From positions 1 to 64,000 of the forward strand of contig CBDUXT010000016.1 in the NCBI GenBank assembly GCA_965371245.1: a stretch of DNA of 64,000 nt, in the 5' to 3' direction. The stretch comes from CBDUXT01 sp965371245 (GTDB lineage Bacteria; Planctomycetota; Phycisphaerae; UBA1845). This document shows, piece after piece, positions 1 through 8,980 of the stretch (position 1 is its first letter; each line of letters starts with the position of its first letter). The notes beneath the pieces are model-generated. The model was given only the letters and a program-made list of their open reading frames with translations. It was not told where the DNA came from and ran no database searches. Position numbers and translations under genes: made by a program.

Positions 1-71
1 CGGCGTGCCGCCCTCAAGATGGCTTTGCACGCCCCGCCAAAACTGTCACACGCCCCGAGCCGACGGAGCCA

Positions 72-428
72 CTACGAGCCGTCTGCCAGAGACCGTAGGA
101 AGCGGAAATCGAAAATCCCGGTGTTGTGACCATCCGACCAGCGAAACTGAATGGCGTAGCGGCCGACCAGCGAGGCCTCCGTCACTCGAAGGTCGGTCGG
201 ATCCGATTTCAAGATCCGGAGGGGATTCTCGGTGGCCGTCTCCCGTTCGGCCCGGCAGGTAGCACATGGACACCGGTGCCGAAGCTCGGCCAGCGAGAAC
301 TCGCTCGCCGACCCATCCGCCCATTCGACGAGCAAACGCTGCTCCTTCAGCTGGACCTTCAGGTCACGCGGGGTCTCCGCGCCATCGGGGATCGACTTCT
401 CCGTCGTAGCTTCGTCGCCTTCGCCCAT
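72..428 (-). CDS. DUF971 (gamma-butyrobetaine hydroxylase N-terminal-like) protein
   Basis: A 118-residue protein that is essentially one DUF971 domain. The N-terminal half has a W-x-DG-x-S beta hairpin followed by the cysteine cluster RHRCPCATC. The C-terminal half has the family signature SDGHNTGIFDFRFLR. The domain forms the N-terminus of gamma-butyrobetaine hydroxylases and also stands alone in bacteria, where it is often linked to metal or Fe-S handling; its reaction is unknown. I chose the ATG at 428 because GAGGA lies about 10 bases upstream and the conserved domain begins soon after. Longer in-frame starts reach 530 but would run into the next gene. The hydrolase gene ends about 80 bases upstream on the same strand. 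Confidence 0.8.
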   Translation of the reverse strand: MGEGDEATTEKSIPDGAETPRDLKVQLKEQRLLVEWADGSASEFSLAELRHRCPCATCRAERETATENPLRILKSDPTDLRVTEASLVGRYAIQFRWSDGHNTGIFDFRFLRSLADGS

Positions 429-507
429 AACCGTGCTGTCCTCAGACTCCCTCGGGGTACCCCGGTATACAAAAAACGCCCGCCCACCAGACCAACCCCG
501 AGCATCG

Positions 508-1614
508 CTAGACCGGGATCGCGCGGGCACGCTCGCTCAGCTCCTCGAACCCTACGGCTCGCCGCCGCGCGGGCTCACGGATCACGCCGGCCAGGTGCTC
601 GTCGAAGAACCGAACCACCCGCTGCGCGTAGGCATCCGGCTCAACCAAGACGCCTTGGTTGTGCGTCGCCCGCGGCACGATCCACAACTCCTTGGGTCCG
701 TCGGCCCGGTCATACAAAAACTGGGACTGAGCCACCGGTACATAGCTGTCCTTCTCGCCGTGTATGAAAAAAACGGGTTTGGCCCCCACCCGCGAAAGCG
801 CTTTCCGAACGGACGGAAAGCGGCAACCGAATCGCCGGCGGCAGGCCCGAAACAGAAGCCAGCGCAGAAACCGCCAGAACACAGGGGGGTGGTTCGCGGC
901 CAATACCCGAATCCGGGCGAAGATCGTCGCGAACCGCTGCATCAAGTACTCAAGCAGCGCATCGCTGCAAAACGCCCCGTCCACAACGATCGCCCGAACG
1001 TGGTCGAGCCCCTCGGATGCGAGAATCGCCGAACCGCCCCCACGAGAAACGCCGAACAAGCCCACATCCCGCGATCGACCATGCGCCTCGAGATACGACG
1101 CAATGAACGCGATCGCGCCACGCATGTCGGCTCGTTCCCGATCGCTGGGCCACTGCCGCGGACGATAACCCGCTTCCGCGGGAGAGGCTCCATGACCGCG
1201 AAAATCAAACGCGAACACGTCATAGCCGGCCGCAAGAAGCGGCACGAAGTACCGATGGCCGCTCGCGCGATCGCTGCCGACCTCATGGGCAAACACAATC
1301 AACCCGCGCCTAGGCACAACGCTGGAACGCGCCAGAACCGCGCCCTCAAGCGGATGACCGTCCGTGGCCTGAAAGCTTACCCGCTCATCAGCGAGTTGTG
1401 GCCCCCCGTTCCCGCCGTTTTCGGGCGCCGGGGCTCGGTCGTCCATCATGTTCATCATGATCCGCACGTACTTGCGCAGAATCAGCGCCGGGTAAATCAA
1501 CAACAACCCAGCCACGGCGACAACCACAACCGCCCACGTCAACGGCCCGAACCAAGCAACCGCGGCCGATACGTCCGCCTCCGCAACAAGAAGGGAAGCA
1601 GCCACGGCATCCAT
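508..1614 (-). CDS. Membrane-anchored alpha/beta hydrolase
   Basis: About 368 residues. An N-terminal membrane segment (residues ~24-46, a run of V, A, L and I) precedes a cytosolic-type alpha/beta hydrolase domain. The serine nucleophile lies in GVSRGG (~190), the acid is probably the Asp in GEKDSYVP (~298), and the histidine is in RATHNQ (~325). FRGHGAS marks the strand-helix region typical of the BAAT/dienelactone-type branch. The substrate is not evident. I prefer the ATG at 1614 over an in-frame TTG at 1641, since neither has a strong ribosome binding site. It is probably co-transcribed with the DUF971 gene downstream. Confidence 0.8.
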   Translation of the reverse strand: MDAVAASLLVAEADVSAAVAWFGPLTWAVVVVAVAGLLLIYPALILRKYVRIMMNMMDDRAPAPENGGNGGPQLADERVSFQATDGHPLEGAVLARSSVVPRRGLIVFAHEVGSDRASGHRYFVPLLAAGYDVFAFDFRGHGASPAEAGYRPRQWPSDRERADMRGAIAFIASYLEAHGRSRDVGLFGVSRGGGSAILASEGLDHVRAIVVDGAFCSDALLEYLMQRFATIFARIRVLAANHPPVFWRFLRWLLFRACRRRFGCRFPSVRKALSRVGAKPVFFIHGEKDSYVPVAQSQFLYDRADGPKELWIVPRATHNQGVLVEPDAYAQRVVRFFDEHLAGVIREPARRRAVGFEELSERARAIPV

Positions 1615-1912
1615 GAGCAAGACTGGAGAGCTAGCCGACAAAATCCCACCCCAAAGGCCTGTCCGTACCGGTCAGGGCATCCTCACACCCGGCATGTTAG
1701 GCTGTGGACTCCAGCTCGAACGACTCACCCGAACCGTTGAGAACTCCTTGTCCGGCGCCGACCCGCCCACAAGAAACGGCTCCGCCAGCCGTCAAGCTGC
1801 CCGGAACGCGCCAACGAAAGGAGCCCGCACCCGTGTGTCTACCTTCCCGGTTGGTGGTTGGCAAGCCTCCGTGAATGGGGTCCCGCCGGCTCTCCGCGCC
1901 GCTCTGCCTGGC

Positions 1913-2869
1913 TCAGACCTGTTCGGCCGGAAACTGTGGCGGCCGTCCCTGAAGCACCGCGATGACATCCTCGACCACATCGTTCATGCGCGACAGGCCC
2001 GCCACCGTCCGCGACCCGAGGTGGGGCACCAAGAGCGTGTTCGGCGCTTCACGAAGCGGGTCATCATCCGGTGGAGGCTCGGGATCGAAGACGTCGATCG
2101 CGAGGCCGCCAAGCACCCCGGCCGACAGCGCCTTAGCCACGGCCGGTCCGTCCAGCACCGCCCCGCGAGCCGTGTTGATCAGCATGGCACCTGGCTTGAA
2201 CTCAAGGAGCGTTGATTCGCGGATCAAGTGCCGCGTCTGCCTGGTAAGTGGAACGTGGAGGCTCACGACGTCGGATCGGCCGTACAACTCACGCTTGTCC
2301 ACCGCCTCGGCCGAAAAATCCACATAGCCCGGATCGACGATGTCGTTGTAAAGAACGCGCATGCCGAAGCCGTGCCGACACCGACGCGCAACGGCCCGCC
2401 CGATGCGCCCCAGCCCCACGATCCCCAGCGTTAGCTCCCTCAGTTCCCGGCCCATGCACGCCGTTCGCGCCTCGTCGAAATCCCCGGAGCGAACCATCGC
2501 GTCACCCAGCCCGATCTTGCGCACCAGCGAGATCATCATACCCACGGTCAGGTCGGCCACCGAGTCCGTCGCCGCCTCCGGCGTGTATACGACCGCGATA
2601 TTTCGCGCCGTCGCCGCCTCGAGGTCGATGTTTTCCAGCCCAACGCCTCCGCGCCCGATCACCTTCAACCGATCCGCGCTCGCCAACACCGCAGCCGTCA
2701 CACGGGCGCGGCTTCGCACCAGAAGCGCATCGGCACCGCGCAAGGCCAGTGCCATCGAGGCCTCATCGCAAGCCGGCAACAAGGTGACCTCACCAACCGA
2801 GCGCAAGCGCTCCACCGCCCGATCATCGAAGGATTCCGCAAGGACAATCTGAAAGGAAGGATCAGCCAC
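1913..2869 (-). CDS. D-2-hydroxyacid dehydrogenase, phosphoglycerate dehydrogenase-like
   Basis: A 318-residue NAD-dependent 2-hydroxyacid dehydrogenase. The split catalytic domain includes GRGGVGLENID (~75). The Rossmann motif is GLGRIGRAVARR (~150). Later motifs are NTARGAVLDG with the catalytic Arg, the FDPEPPPDDDPL segment with the Glu, and VPHLGS with the catalytic His. It is closest in pattern to the short SerA type without a C-terminal ACT domain, so it may make 3-phosphohydroxypyruvate for serine synthesis, but other hydroxyacid substrates are possible. Start is GTG at 2869. About 270 bases without a gene separate it from the hydrolase downstream. Confidence 0.85.
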   Translation of the reverse strand: MADPSFQIVLAESFDDRAVERLRSVGEVTLLPACDEASMALALRGADALLVRSRARVTAAVLASADRLKVIGRGGVGLENIDLEAATARNIAVVYTPEAATDSVADLTVGMMISLVRKIGLGDAMVRSGDFDEARTACMGRELRELTLGIVGLGRIGRAVARRCRHGFGMRVLYNDIVDPGYVDFSAEAVDKRELYGRSDVVSLHVPLTRQTRHLIRESTLLEFKPGAMLINTARGAVLDGPAVAKALSAGVLGGLAIDVFDPEPPPDDDPLREAPNTLLVPHLGSRTVAGLSRMNDVVEDVIAVLQGRPPQFPAEQV

Positions 2870-2934
2870 GACGCGCGATCTTCGCGATGCCGCCCCCAGG
2901 CGTCAATGACGGCGCGAGAGCTCGAAACGCGAGA

Positions 2935-3171
2935 TCACCCCGTAGGCTGCGCCCACAGGACGGCCAGCAGGAAGGCGATCACGGCCGACACGATGAGCCA
3001 GAGTCGGCGAGGCGCCCCGACCTGCAGCGGTCTATGTTGAGAGACAATACCCATGCTCGTCCCCGATCCCGATCGCACGATGAGGCTGGCGCCGCCCGCG
3101 CCTGGGGACATCAAGGCGACAGGAGGAGCCGCGGCACGCACCGGAACGTCACTCAGGTGCGTCCGCTCCAC
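2935..3171 (-). CDS. Possible small single-span membrane protein
   Basis: An open frame of 78 codons (GTG start at 3171; alternative ATGs at 3111 and 3054) ends in a clear hydrophobic helix (LWLIVSAVIAFLLAVLW) followed by four residues, so it would be a tail-anchored peptide. It lies 65 bases upstream of the dehydrogenase on the same strand. No family is recognised and the N-terminal part is low in information. The shortest version, 39 residues from 3054, has a weak GGGGACGAG upstream. The rest of the gap up to 3443 holds only short dyads such as GTTCCGC/GCGGAAC near 3320 and a copy of the GATTCTGTC..GCACCCGGT motif at 3366. Confidence 0.35.
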   Translation of the reverse strand: MERTHLSDVPVRAAAPPVALMSPGAGGASLIVRSGSGTSMGIVSQHRPLQVGAPRRLWLIVSAVIAFLLAVLWAQPTG

Positions 3172-3443
3172 CCAAATAATACCTCATGCAAGGGCGCCGG
3201 GCCAAGGAATCTCCGTCCAATCGAGTGCATGACACTTTGGGCAGCATCAGCGTAGGGCAGGTGGTGCTCCCGGCCATGCCGGGGGGTTTATCTGCCTCAT
3301 CCCATGACAGGTCAACGTTCCGCTTACGCGGAACAACGACCGGCCCTACGTTTTTGAAGGCCGCCGATTCTGTCCTGCACCCGGTCCAATCGGCCCACCC
3401 AAACAGACTGGCGACCGAACGCAACGCCTGTATCATCGGCCTC

Positions 3444-4271
3444 ATGCCCGATGAACCACTCCCAGACATGCTCCAGCTGGCCGTCGAACTCGCTCAAGAC
3501 GCCGCTCGCATCGCCCTCGCACAGGTCGGACGCGCCAAGGCCACACGCAAACCAGACCAAAGCATGGTGACCGAGACCGACCGAGCCATCGAGAGGCACA
3601 TTCTCGGCGCCATCCGCACCGCCTACCCGAGCCACGCCATCTGCGCCGAGGAATCCGCGAACCGCCCGGACACAGCCCGATCGGACACCCGCTATTGCTG
3701 GGTGATCGACCCCCTCGACGGAACAAGGAACTTCGTGGCCGGCCTGCCATGCTTCGCAACCTCCATCGCCGTGCTCGACGCTGGCCGACCCGTCATCGCC
3801 GTCGTCCTGGAGCACAACGTCGGGGACCTCTACACAGCCCTCCGTGGCGAAGGCACGAGACGAAACGGCCACCCGGTCACCGTCGCGGAAATCGAGCCCA
3901 ACAGCGACGCGCTCGTCGGCATCCCCTCCAGCAAAGATCCACTCACCGTCGGCGTGGTCAAGAGCTGGGCGGGAACCAAGGGTCTGGTCATGCGAAACAC
4001 CGGCTCCACCGCCCTTCATCTCGCCATGGTCGGTGCCGGCATGTTGGCCGCTGCTTTCTCAAAGCGATGCAAGATATGGGATGTCGCGGCCGGCGCGCTG
4101 CTGGTCACCGAAGCGGGTGGTTGCTTCACCGATCCGTGGGGGGCGGCGCGCATACCGTTCGACCTTGGCGGAGATCCGGAGGCCGACCTGCCCTTCCTGG
4201 CCGCCGCTCCGGGACCACATCAACAACTCACCGAGCTTCTCCGCTCGGCCGCGGAACACTCGGGCGCATAG
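3444..4271 (+). CDS. Inositol monophosphatase family phosphatase
   Basis: A 275-residue Mg-dependent phosphatase of the IMPase/FBPase superfamily. Metal ligands are visible in order: the Glu pair in CAEESAN (~68), DPLDGTRNF (~88) and WDVAAGALL (~211). VTETDRAIE near the N-terminus is also typical. The substrate could be myo-inositol-1-phosphate, a histidinol-phosphate-like compound or 3'-phosphoadenosine phosphate; the sequence does not decide. The frame is open further upstream to 3186, but similarity to the family begins just after the ATG at 3444, so I chose that start. It is followed by repeat DNA, not a partner gene. Confidence 0.85.
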   Translation: MPDEPLPDMLQLAVELAQDAARIALAQVGRAKATRKPDQSMVTETDRAIERHILGAIRTAYPSHAICAEESANRPDTARSDTRYCWVIDPLDGTRNFVAGLPCFATSIAVLDAGRPVIAVVLEHNVGDLYTALRGEGTRRNGHPVTVAEIEPNSDALVGIPSSKDPLTVGVVKSWAGTKGLVMRNTGSTALHLAMVGAGMLAAAFSKRCKIWDVAAGALLVTEAGGCFTDPWGAARIPFDLGGDPEADLPFLAAAPGPHQQLTELLRSAAEHSGA

Positions 4272-4294
4272 CCCCGGGCACGCATGCATGGAAC

Positions 4295-4366
4295 GGGTGC
4301 CATGCTTACGCTCGCCTGAGCATGCTCTGGCGCTCACATGGCCACGCAAGCGTGGCCATGCCACCC
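4295..4366. repeat. REPIN: inverted pair of GGGTGGCATG-family REPs
   Basis: Two palindromic units face each other: GGGTGCCATGCTTACGCTCG at the left and CATGGCCACGCAAGCGTGGC running into CATGCCACCC at the right. The ends GGGTGCCATG and CATGCCACCC are inverted copies. The right unit matches the 32-bp repeats that flank the transposase at 51108-51716. Confidence 0.8.
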
Positions 4367-4393
4367 GGGGTCGCGGAACCGGTACGCCAGATC

Positions 4394-4496
4394 AGAGCCG
4401 CGGGCGCCAGCCTGCGGACCCCGGTGTTAGCCTGCCACCGGTCTCCTACCCCCGGTGCTCTGAAAACCGGCCCACGTCGATTCTGTCAAACACCCG
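4394..4496. repeat. Intergenic repeat, CCGCGGGCGCC family
   Basis: It begins AGAGCCGCGGGCGCCAGCC and ends with a CCGGTGCTCTGAAAAC block and GATTCTGTCAAACACCCG. The same blocks in the same order occur at 8786-8907, a shortened copy at 6796-6822, and an inverted copy at 22725-22796. Its right end overlaps the last codons of yajC. Confidence 0.7.
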
Positions 4497-4857
4497 TCTC
4501 GCCCACCGAGTCTTCGGTGACGACGCGCTGAATCGCCGTCTTGATGAACGTCATCTTGGTGTTGGTCGACTCGTCCACCTTCAAGACGACCTCGTGCTCC
4601 TTGACCGAAACGATGGTACCGATGACCCCACCGACCGTCTGAACACGCTGGTTCTTGGCTAGACCCGCGTACAACTCTTCTTTCTCTCGTTTCTCGCGTT
4701 TACGCTGGCTTCGACTGTTCAGGAAGATGAAAATCAACATGGCAAACAGCATGGCGGGAAACAAGAACATGCTCCCGCCTGGCTGCGGAGTTGTCGTCGG
4801 TGCCGGGGCACCCGGAGGCCCCTGGGCGAGCGTGGTCATCAGCGAAGGCGTATTCAT
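4486..4857 (-). CDS. yajC: Preprotein translocase subunit YajC
   Basis: A 123-residue single-span membrane protein. It has a Pro/Gly-rich N-terminus, one transmembrane helix (MFLFPAMLFAMLIFIFL, ~30-46), a basic stretch (RSQRKREKREKEE) and the YajC core GVIGTIVSVKEHEVVLKVDE. YajC associates with SecDF in the inner membrane. The ATG at 4857 overlaps the tgt stop in an ATGA arrangement, with GAGGAAG just upstream, so the two are translationally coupled. tgt-yajC order is common; secD does not follow here, since repeat DNA comes next. Confidence 0.92.
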   Translation of the reverse strand: MNTPSLMTTLAQGPPGAPAPTTTPQPGGSMFLFPAMLFAMLIFIFLNSRSQRKREKREKEELYAGLAKNQRVQTVGGVIGTIVSVKEHEVVLKVDESTNTKMTFIKTAIQRVVTEDSVGETGV

Positions 4858-5984
4858 AGAGCTTCCTCGGGGTTCTTGGACGGAGCCGCGATCGCGGCGA
4901 TCGGGAACTCGGTCGTGATTGTCGCCAACTTGCCCGCCTGAATCAATTCGCGAATCCGCGACATGAATCGCTGGAAGAATCGCAGATTGTGAATTGACGT
5001 CAACGTCGGTCCGAGCATCTCGCCGGCATTGAACAGGTGGCGGACATAACCGCGAGAAAAGCCACGGCAGGCCTCGCAGTCGCAACCCGGCTCGAACGGC
5101 TGGTCATCCAGACGATGCCGCTCGTTTCGCATTTTCAGGACACCGCCGGCCGTGAAAGCGTGGCTGTTTCGCCCGTTTCGCGTCGGCAGCACGCAATCAA
5201 ATAAGTCAACGCCGGTCGTCACCGCTGTCAGAATGTCGCGCGGCGTACCGACACCCATCAGGTATCGAGTCCGATCGCCGGGAAGGCACGGCACCACGCC
5301 CCGCAGCACCGACGACATCTCCTCGTGCGATTCCCCCACCGAGAGCCCGCCCATCGCGTAGCCGTCGAAACCCATCCCCACCAGTGCCTCGGCGCATCGC
5401 TCCCGCAGCCCGAGATCGAGCCCGCCTTGGATGATGCCGAACAGCGCCTGGCCAGCGGTGGCATGTACGTCGCGGCAAACGCGCGCCCAACGGATCGTAC
5501 GATCCACGGCCGCGGCGATGACCTCCACCGGCGCCGGCAGCGGCGGGCACTCATCAAAAGCCATGATGATGTCGGCACCCAGCTTCTCCTGAATCGCTGT
5601 GGCAATACGCGGATCCAGCCGCATGGCCGCCCCGTCAATGTGCGACCGAAAGGTCACACCGTCGTCATCGATCTTGTTGATCTTCCCCAGCGAAAACACC
5701 TGATAGCCCCCGCTGTCGGTCAGGATCGGCCCATCCCAACCCATGAACCGGTGCAGACCACCGAGTTCATGCACTACGTCCGCGCCAGGTCGCAGCGAAA
5801 GGTGATACGTGTTCGCCAAAATGATGGTCGCGCCGGTGCCGACCAACTGTCCCGGCGTCACGCCCTTCACCGAGCCGGCCGTCCCCACCGGCATGAACGC
5901 CGGCGTCTCCACCCGCCCGTGCGGCGTGTCGAAGACGCCGCGTCGTGCGTGTCCGTCCGTTGCGAGGATATCCAGCGAGCACAT
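4854..5984 (-). CDS. tgt: tRNA-guanine (queuine) transglycosylase
   Basis: About 376 residues. It exchanges guanine 34 for preQ1 in GUN-anticodon tRNAs on the route to queuosine. Visible family motifs are DSGGYQVFSLG, with one catalytic Asp, MAFDECPP, GGLSVGE, and DCVLPTRNGRNSHAF with the nucleophilic Asp. The zinc site is CDCEACRGFSRGYVRHLF (three Cys, one His). I take the ATG at 5984; an in-frame TTG lies six codons earlier. The QueC-like gene at 10413-11120 is the only other possible queuosine-pathway relative in the window, and its active site is altered. Confidence 0.95.
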   Translation of the reverse strand: MCSLDILATDGHARRGVFDTPHGRVETPAFMPVGTAGSVKGVTPGQLVGTGATIILANTYHLSLRPGADVVHELGGLHRFMGWDGPILTDSGGYQVFSLGKINKIDDDGVTFRSHIDGAAMRLDPRIATAIQEKLGADIIMAFDECPPLPAPVEVIAAAVDRTIRWARVCRDVHATAGQALFGIIQGGLDLGLRERCAEALVGMGFDGYAMGGLSVGESHEEMSSVLRGVVPCLPGDRTRYLMGVGTPRDILTAVTTGVDLFDCVLPTRNGRNSHAFTAGGVLKMRNERHRLDDQPFEPGCDCEACRGFSRGYVRHLFNAGEMLGPTLTSIHNLRFFQRFMSRIRELIQAGKLATITTEFPIAAIAAPSKNPEEAL

Positions 5985-6026
5985 GGGAAGAGCTAAGGCC
6001 AAGTGCTACGACGGAGTTGACTTGAC

Positions 6027-6057
6027 GGGTGGCATGGCCAAGCGAAGCGCGGCCATG
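6027..6057. repeat. Single REP of the GGGTGGCATG family
   Basis: GGGTGGCATGGCCAAGCGAA continues as GCGCGGCCATG. It is one unit of the transposase-linked REP family, with stem CATGGCC/GGCCATG, placed between tgt and the next minus-strand gene. Confidence 0.65.
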
Positions 6058-6158
6058 TATACTGCACATCTCCATGCCGGCGTCGGATTTGTATGCGGGA
6101 TCGTCCCGATCGGACGCCATGCATCATTGTGGCCGTTTCAAAGCACTATCGCGGACCA

Positions 6159-6764
6159 CTACGCCGCCCCGGCGTAGCGCTTGGCTAACTCGGCGCGAAC
6201 CGACTTGAGTACCTGGCAATCGCAGTACGCACCGTAGCGAATGAACACCAGCTTGGCACGGCGAACATTATCGCGCGACCAGCCCTTGCCCGAAAGAACA
6301 TCGACCGCAGCCGACAAGTCTCCGCCGCATGACTTGTCCGGCGAGGGGCGCATGGTCGTGGTCAAACCCTCGAAAAAACCAACCCGGCAAAGATCGGCGT
6401 ACACGGCGCCCTCGCTGTCAACCACGTCCTCGCTGCGTGGCAGCTTTAGGAAGCTCTCGACCGACTCACCGGGCGCCAACTCAAGCCAGACGAGACCCGA
6501 CATGGACGACTCGCGAAACTTTTCTGGAATCACCTGCACGAGCCGGTGAAACCGCTCCTCAGGGAGCAGCGAAGCAAACCCCGACCAGCAGAACGTCACG
6601 CACGTACGTCCCCATCGCCGGCCGTGCGAAACCTCCACGGACATGCTCTCGAAACGCCCCGAGAGAAGCCTTGTAAGGTCCGATTGAAGCTGTCGGTTTT
6701 TTTCCGCCTCGTTCACGCCGGTCAATGTCTCCAGCCACCCTCGAATGTCAAGAGCGGACTCCAT
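6159..6764 (-). CDS. Hypothetical protein (201 residues)
   Basis: I do not recognise the family. The protein is soluble, with no signal peptide or membrane span. The N-terminal third is helical and charged. The middle resembles a mixed alpha/beta domain (RWGRTCVTFCWSGFASLLP, then VWLELAPGESVESFLKLP). A C-terminal part has CGGDLSAAVDVL and a cysteine pair in YCDCQVLKS. The ATG at 6764 is used because the longer frame to 6824 runs through repeat DNA. The repeat block TGACACTTCCGGCGG begins exactly at the start codon on the opposite strand, so the repeat borders the gene directly. Confidence 0.65.
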   Translation of the reverse strand: MESALDIRGWLETLTGVNEAEKNRQLQSDLTRLLSGRFESMSVEVSHGRRWGRTCVTFCWSGFASLLPEERFHRLVQVIPEKFRESSMSGLVWLELAPGESVESFLKLPRSEDVVDSEGAVYADLCRVGFFEGLTTTMRPSPDKSCGGDLSAAVDVLSGKGWSRDNVRRAKLVFIRYGAYCDCQVLKSVRAELAKRYAGAA

Positions 6765-6822
6765 GACACTTCCGGCGGAACGGGTACCCGCGGTTAGAGC
6801 CGCCGGCGCCAGCCCGCGGACC
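6764..6822. repeat. Short copy of the CCGCGGGCGCC-family repeat
   Basis: TGACACTTCCGGCGGAA is followed by AGAGCCGCCGGCGCCAGCC and CGCGGACCACG. The same leading block occurs at 8754, at the stop codon of the GT39 gene. This copy lacks the GATTCTGTC tail. Confidence 0.65.
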
Positions 6823-7175
6823 ACGACGCAGGCACGCCAGCGGACTCGCGCCCGGTACTTGTCGAGCGTTCCATGATTCGCGCATCAGCCCCGAAGGGGC
6901 AACAGATGAAGAGCCCACGGCGTCAGCCGTGGGGATGTATGGGTCGAAACCGTCCCCAGCCAGATCGGGGCGGCACGGGGCCACAGCCCTAGCGGTAGCT
7001 GCCAGCCCCCAAGCGATGGTATACTCCGCCAGCCCCTGGCGAACGCGGCCCGCCACGGGGACGACGCTCCAGTGACTCGTATGGGCCACGCAGTGCGGGT
7101 TGACCGGCTGGAAAGCCCGCCTTTCTCTCGTCACGTGCTACTCGCTGATCTCAAGGTCGCCGCGGAACCGAACCG
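6823..7175. other. Gene-free stretch with one palindrome
   Basis: No convincing gene on either strand. A strong dyad, AGCCCACGGCGTCAGCCG with GTGGG, sits at 6912-6933, a type of hairpin common in planctomycete spacers. The promoter of the glycosyltransferase gene at 7176 must lie here, but I see no clear -35/-10 pair. Confidence 0.5.
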
Positions 7176-8756
7176 GTGCAACTTCCCCCCAAACCGCGCC
7201 TTTCGCCAAGACCACTGACCCACGTGCGCCCGACGACTTCGCCGGAACCACCGAAAACGACGCCGCGCCGTCGCTGGCTCGCCCTGCCCCTCTGGGCCTG
7301 GGTGATCGCGATGGTCGGCCTGGGAACCTGGTGCTCCTATTGGGCCGACCAGCGGACCGACCAGTACCAGCTCATACACCTGGGAAAGCGAATCCTCGAC
7401 GGCGGACGCATGTACGTCGATGCCTGGGAGAACAAACCACCCGGCCTCGCCTGGATCAACGCCCTGGGCCTTTCGATCAGCGGTCTGGGGCCATGGCTCT
7501 TGCCCGGGCTCATGGCGCTCGTCGGCCTGGCCGCGATGAGCCGGGCCGCTCGAATGTTGCTGAGCCCGATCGCGGCCGGCGGAACCCTCGCTCTGGCGGC
7601 CGTCGTGTTCACGCTTCGACTCTACGACACCCCATCCATCAACCCGGACTGCTATTCGTCACTTACCGCCCTCGCGGCCGTCTCTTGCTGGCTTGCGGCA
7701 TTAAGCGCCGACCATCGTGGTCGCACCGCGTGGCTGGGGCTTCTCGCCGGCATGCTGTGGGCGTGCGCAACGCTCTTCAAGCAGACAGGCATCGTGGGAA
7801 TCATAACCGTCACCACCGTGGCACTCCTGCTCACCCTGGCAAACCAGGAACACAACCGGCGCTGGCTGGCGACGGCCGCCCTGTCGTGGCTCGGCTTCGC
7901 CATCGTTGCCGGTGCGACGGCCGGACTGCTCTATCGATCGGGCACGCTGGAACTCGCCAAGGAAGCCGTCTGGGATTTCAACCGGGGGCTCGTCAACCTC
8001 ACGGCCTTTAGCGCCCACGCCCTTTGGACGCGCACGTGCGCCGGGCTTTCGCCGCTGGCTGCACCGCTGCTTCTGGCGCTGATCGGGCTGATCGCCACGC
8101 TCCGCGCGGGGTCCGCCGGCCGATTGTCATCGGCCTTCGCCTGCACCATGGCGCTCTGGTGGGTCGCGGAGGTCGTGCTGGCGCTGCTTGGCCCCAGCCG
8201 CTCCATGCGATACTGGCAGGGAAGCTTCCCGCCGATGCTCTGGCTGGCGGCCGCCGGCGCATTTCACCTGGAAGACGGCTTCCGCCGGCTACCCCGTGGT
8301 CATCGCAGCGCGCTGGGCATCGGCTGCCTCACGGCGCTCGTCCTGCTCGGCCGCCCGCTGGTCGATGCGCACGCCCACGGAGTGGCGCAATCTCAACTGG
8401 CCTATGCCAAAGAAAATCGAGAGCGCGACCGCCTTCGCGCACTGGGCGAGCGGATCCAGTCGCTCGTACCCGGAGGCGACACCCTGTTCGTGTGGGCGTA
8501 CGACCCCGGCGTCTATCTCTTCGCCGATCGCCCCGCCGCCGGACGCCATACCTATCCGCGATCGGCCGACCAGATGGCGGAGATTCTTTCCTACCTGGAA
8601 GACGGCAAAGCCGACGCCTGGCTGATCCCCACGAATGGCTCGGCTCGGTTCGACCATTGGTGTGACGACGCCTGTCACCAGCGCCTCGACGCCATCCTCG
8701 CCGCCCGCGAGACAAAAGGATCGGCCGGCAACTACCAGGTCTGGACGAGTCCGTGA
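7176..8756 (+). CDS. GT39/ArnT-like membrane glycosyltransferase
   Basis: A 526-residue integral membrane protein. After a Pro-rich cytoplasmic N-terminus and a first helix (ALPLWAWVIAMVGLGTWC, ~37-54) comes a loop with DQRTDQYQLIHLGKRILDGG and then WENKPPG, the arrangement seen in dolichyl/undecaprenyl-phosphate-sugar dependent transferases, where an acidic residue in the first periplasmic loop is catalytic. About ten further hydrophobic helices follow, then a soluble C-terminal domain (YAKENRERDRL onward, ~410-526). It probably moves a sugar from a lipid carrier onto an envelope acceptor. Start GTG at 7176. The stop codon lies in a repeat block (GTCCGTGACACTTCCGG). Confidence 0.75.
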   Translation: MQLPPKPRLSPRPLTHVRPTTSPEPPKTTPRRRWLALPLWAWVIAMVGLGTWCSYWADQRTDQYQLIHLGKRILDGGRMYVDAWENKPPGLAWINALGLSISGLGPWLLPGLMALVGLAAMSRAARMLLSPIAAGGTLALAAVVFTLRLYDTPSINPDCYSSLTALAAVSCWLAALSADHRGRTAWLGLLAGMLWACATLFKQTGIVGIITVTTVALLLTLANQEHNRRWLATAALSWLGFAIVAGATAGLLYRSGTLELAKEAVWDFNRGLVNLTAFSAHALWTRTCAGLSPLAAPLLLALIGLIATLRAGSAGRLSSAFACTMALWWVAEVVLALLGPSRSMRYWQGSFPPMLWLAAAGAFHLEDGFRRLPRGHRSALGIGCLTALVLLGRPLVDAHAHGVAQSQLAYAKENRERDRLRALGERIQSLVPGGDTLFVWAYDPGVYLFADRPAAGRHTYPRSADQMAEILSYLEDGKADAWLIPTNGSARFDHWCDDACHQRLDAILAARETKGSAGNYQVWTSP

Positions 8757-8907
8757 CACTTCCGGCGGGAAGGGGACGATGAGCCAGAGCCGCGGGCGCC
8801 AGCCTGCGGACCCGTGCTTCAGTTGGTCACCGGGCTTGCGCCCGCCGGCAAGCCGGTTCTACCGGTGCTCTGAAAACTGCCCAACGCCGATTCTGTCACG
8901 CACCCGG
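8754..8907. repeat. Full-length copy of the CCGCGGGCGCC-family repeat
   Basis: TGACACTTCCGGCGGGAA, AGAGCCGCGGGCGCCAGCC, the palindrome ACCGGGCTTGCGCCCG, then CCGGTGCTCTGAAAAC and GATTCTGTCACGCACCCGG. It starts with the TGA stop codon of the preceding gene. Together with 8981-9011 it makes up most of the gene-free stretch 8757-9093. Confidence 0.75.
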
Positions 8908-8980
8908 TCTGGACCACCCCCCAATAAAGACAACACCGCTCCAGCGCGCCGACCCCCGGGTGTCCATGCAATCTCCTCCA

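Noticed and set aside
232..1740. Long plus-strand open frame opposite DUF971 and the hydrolase
   Set aside because: Spans two real minus-strand genes and has no domain features.
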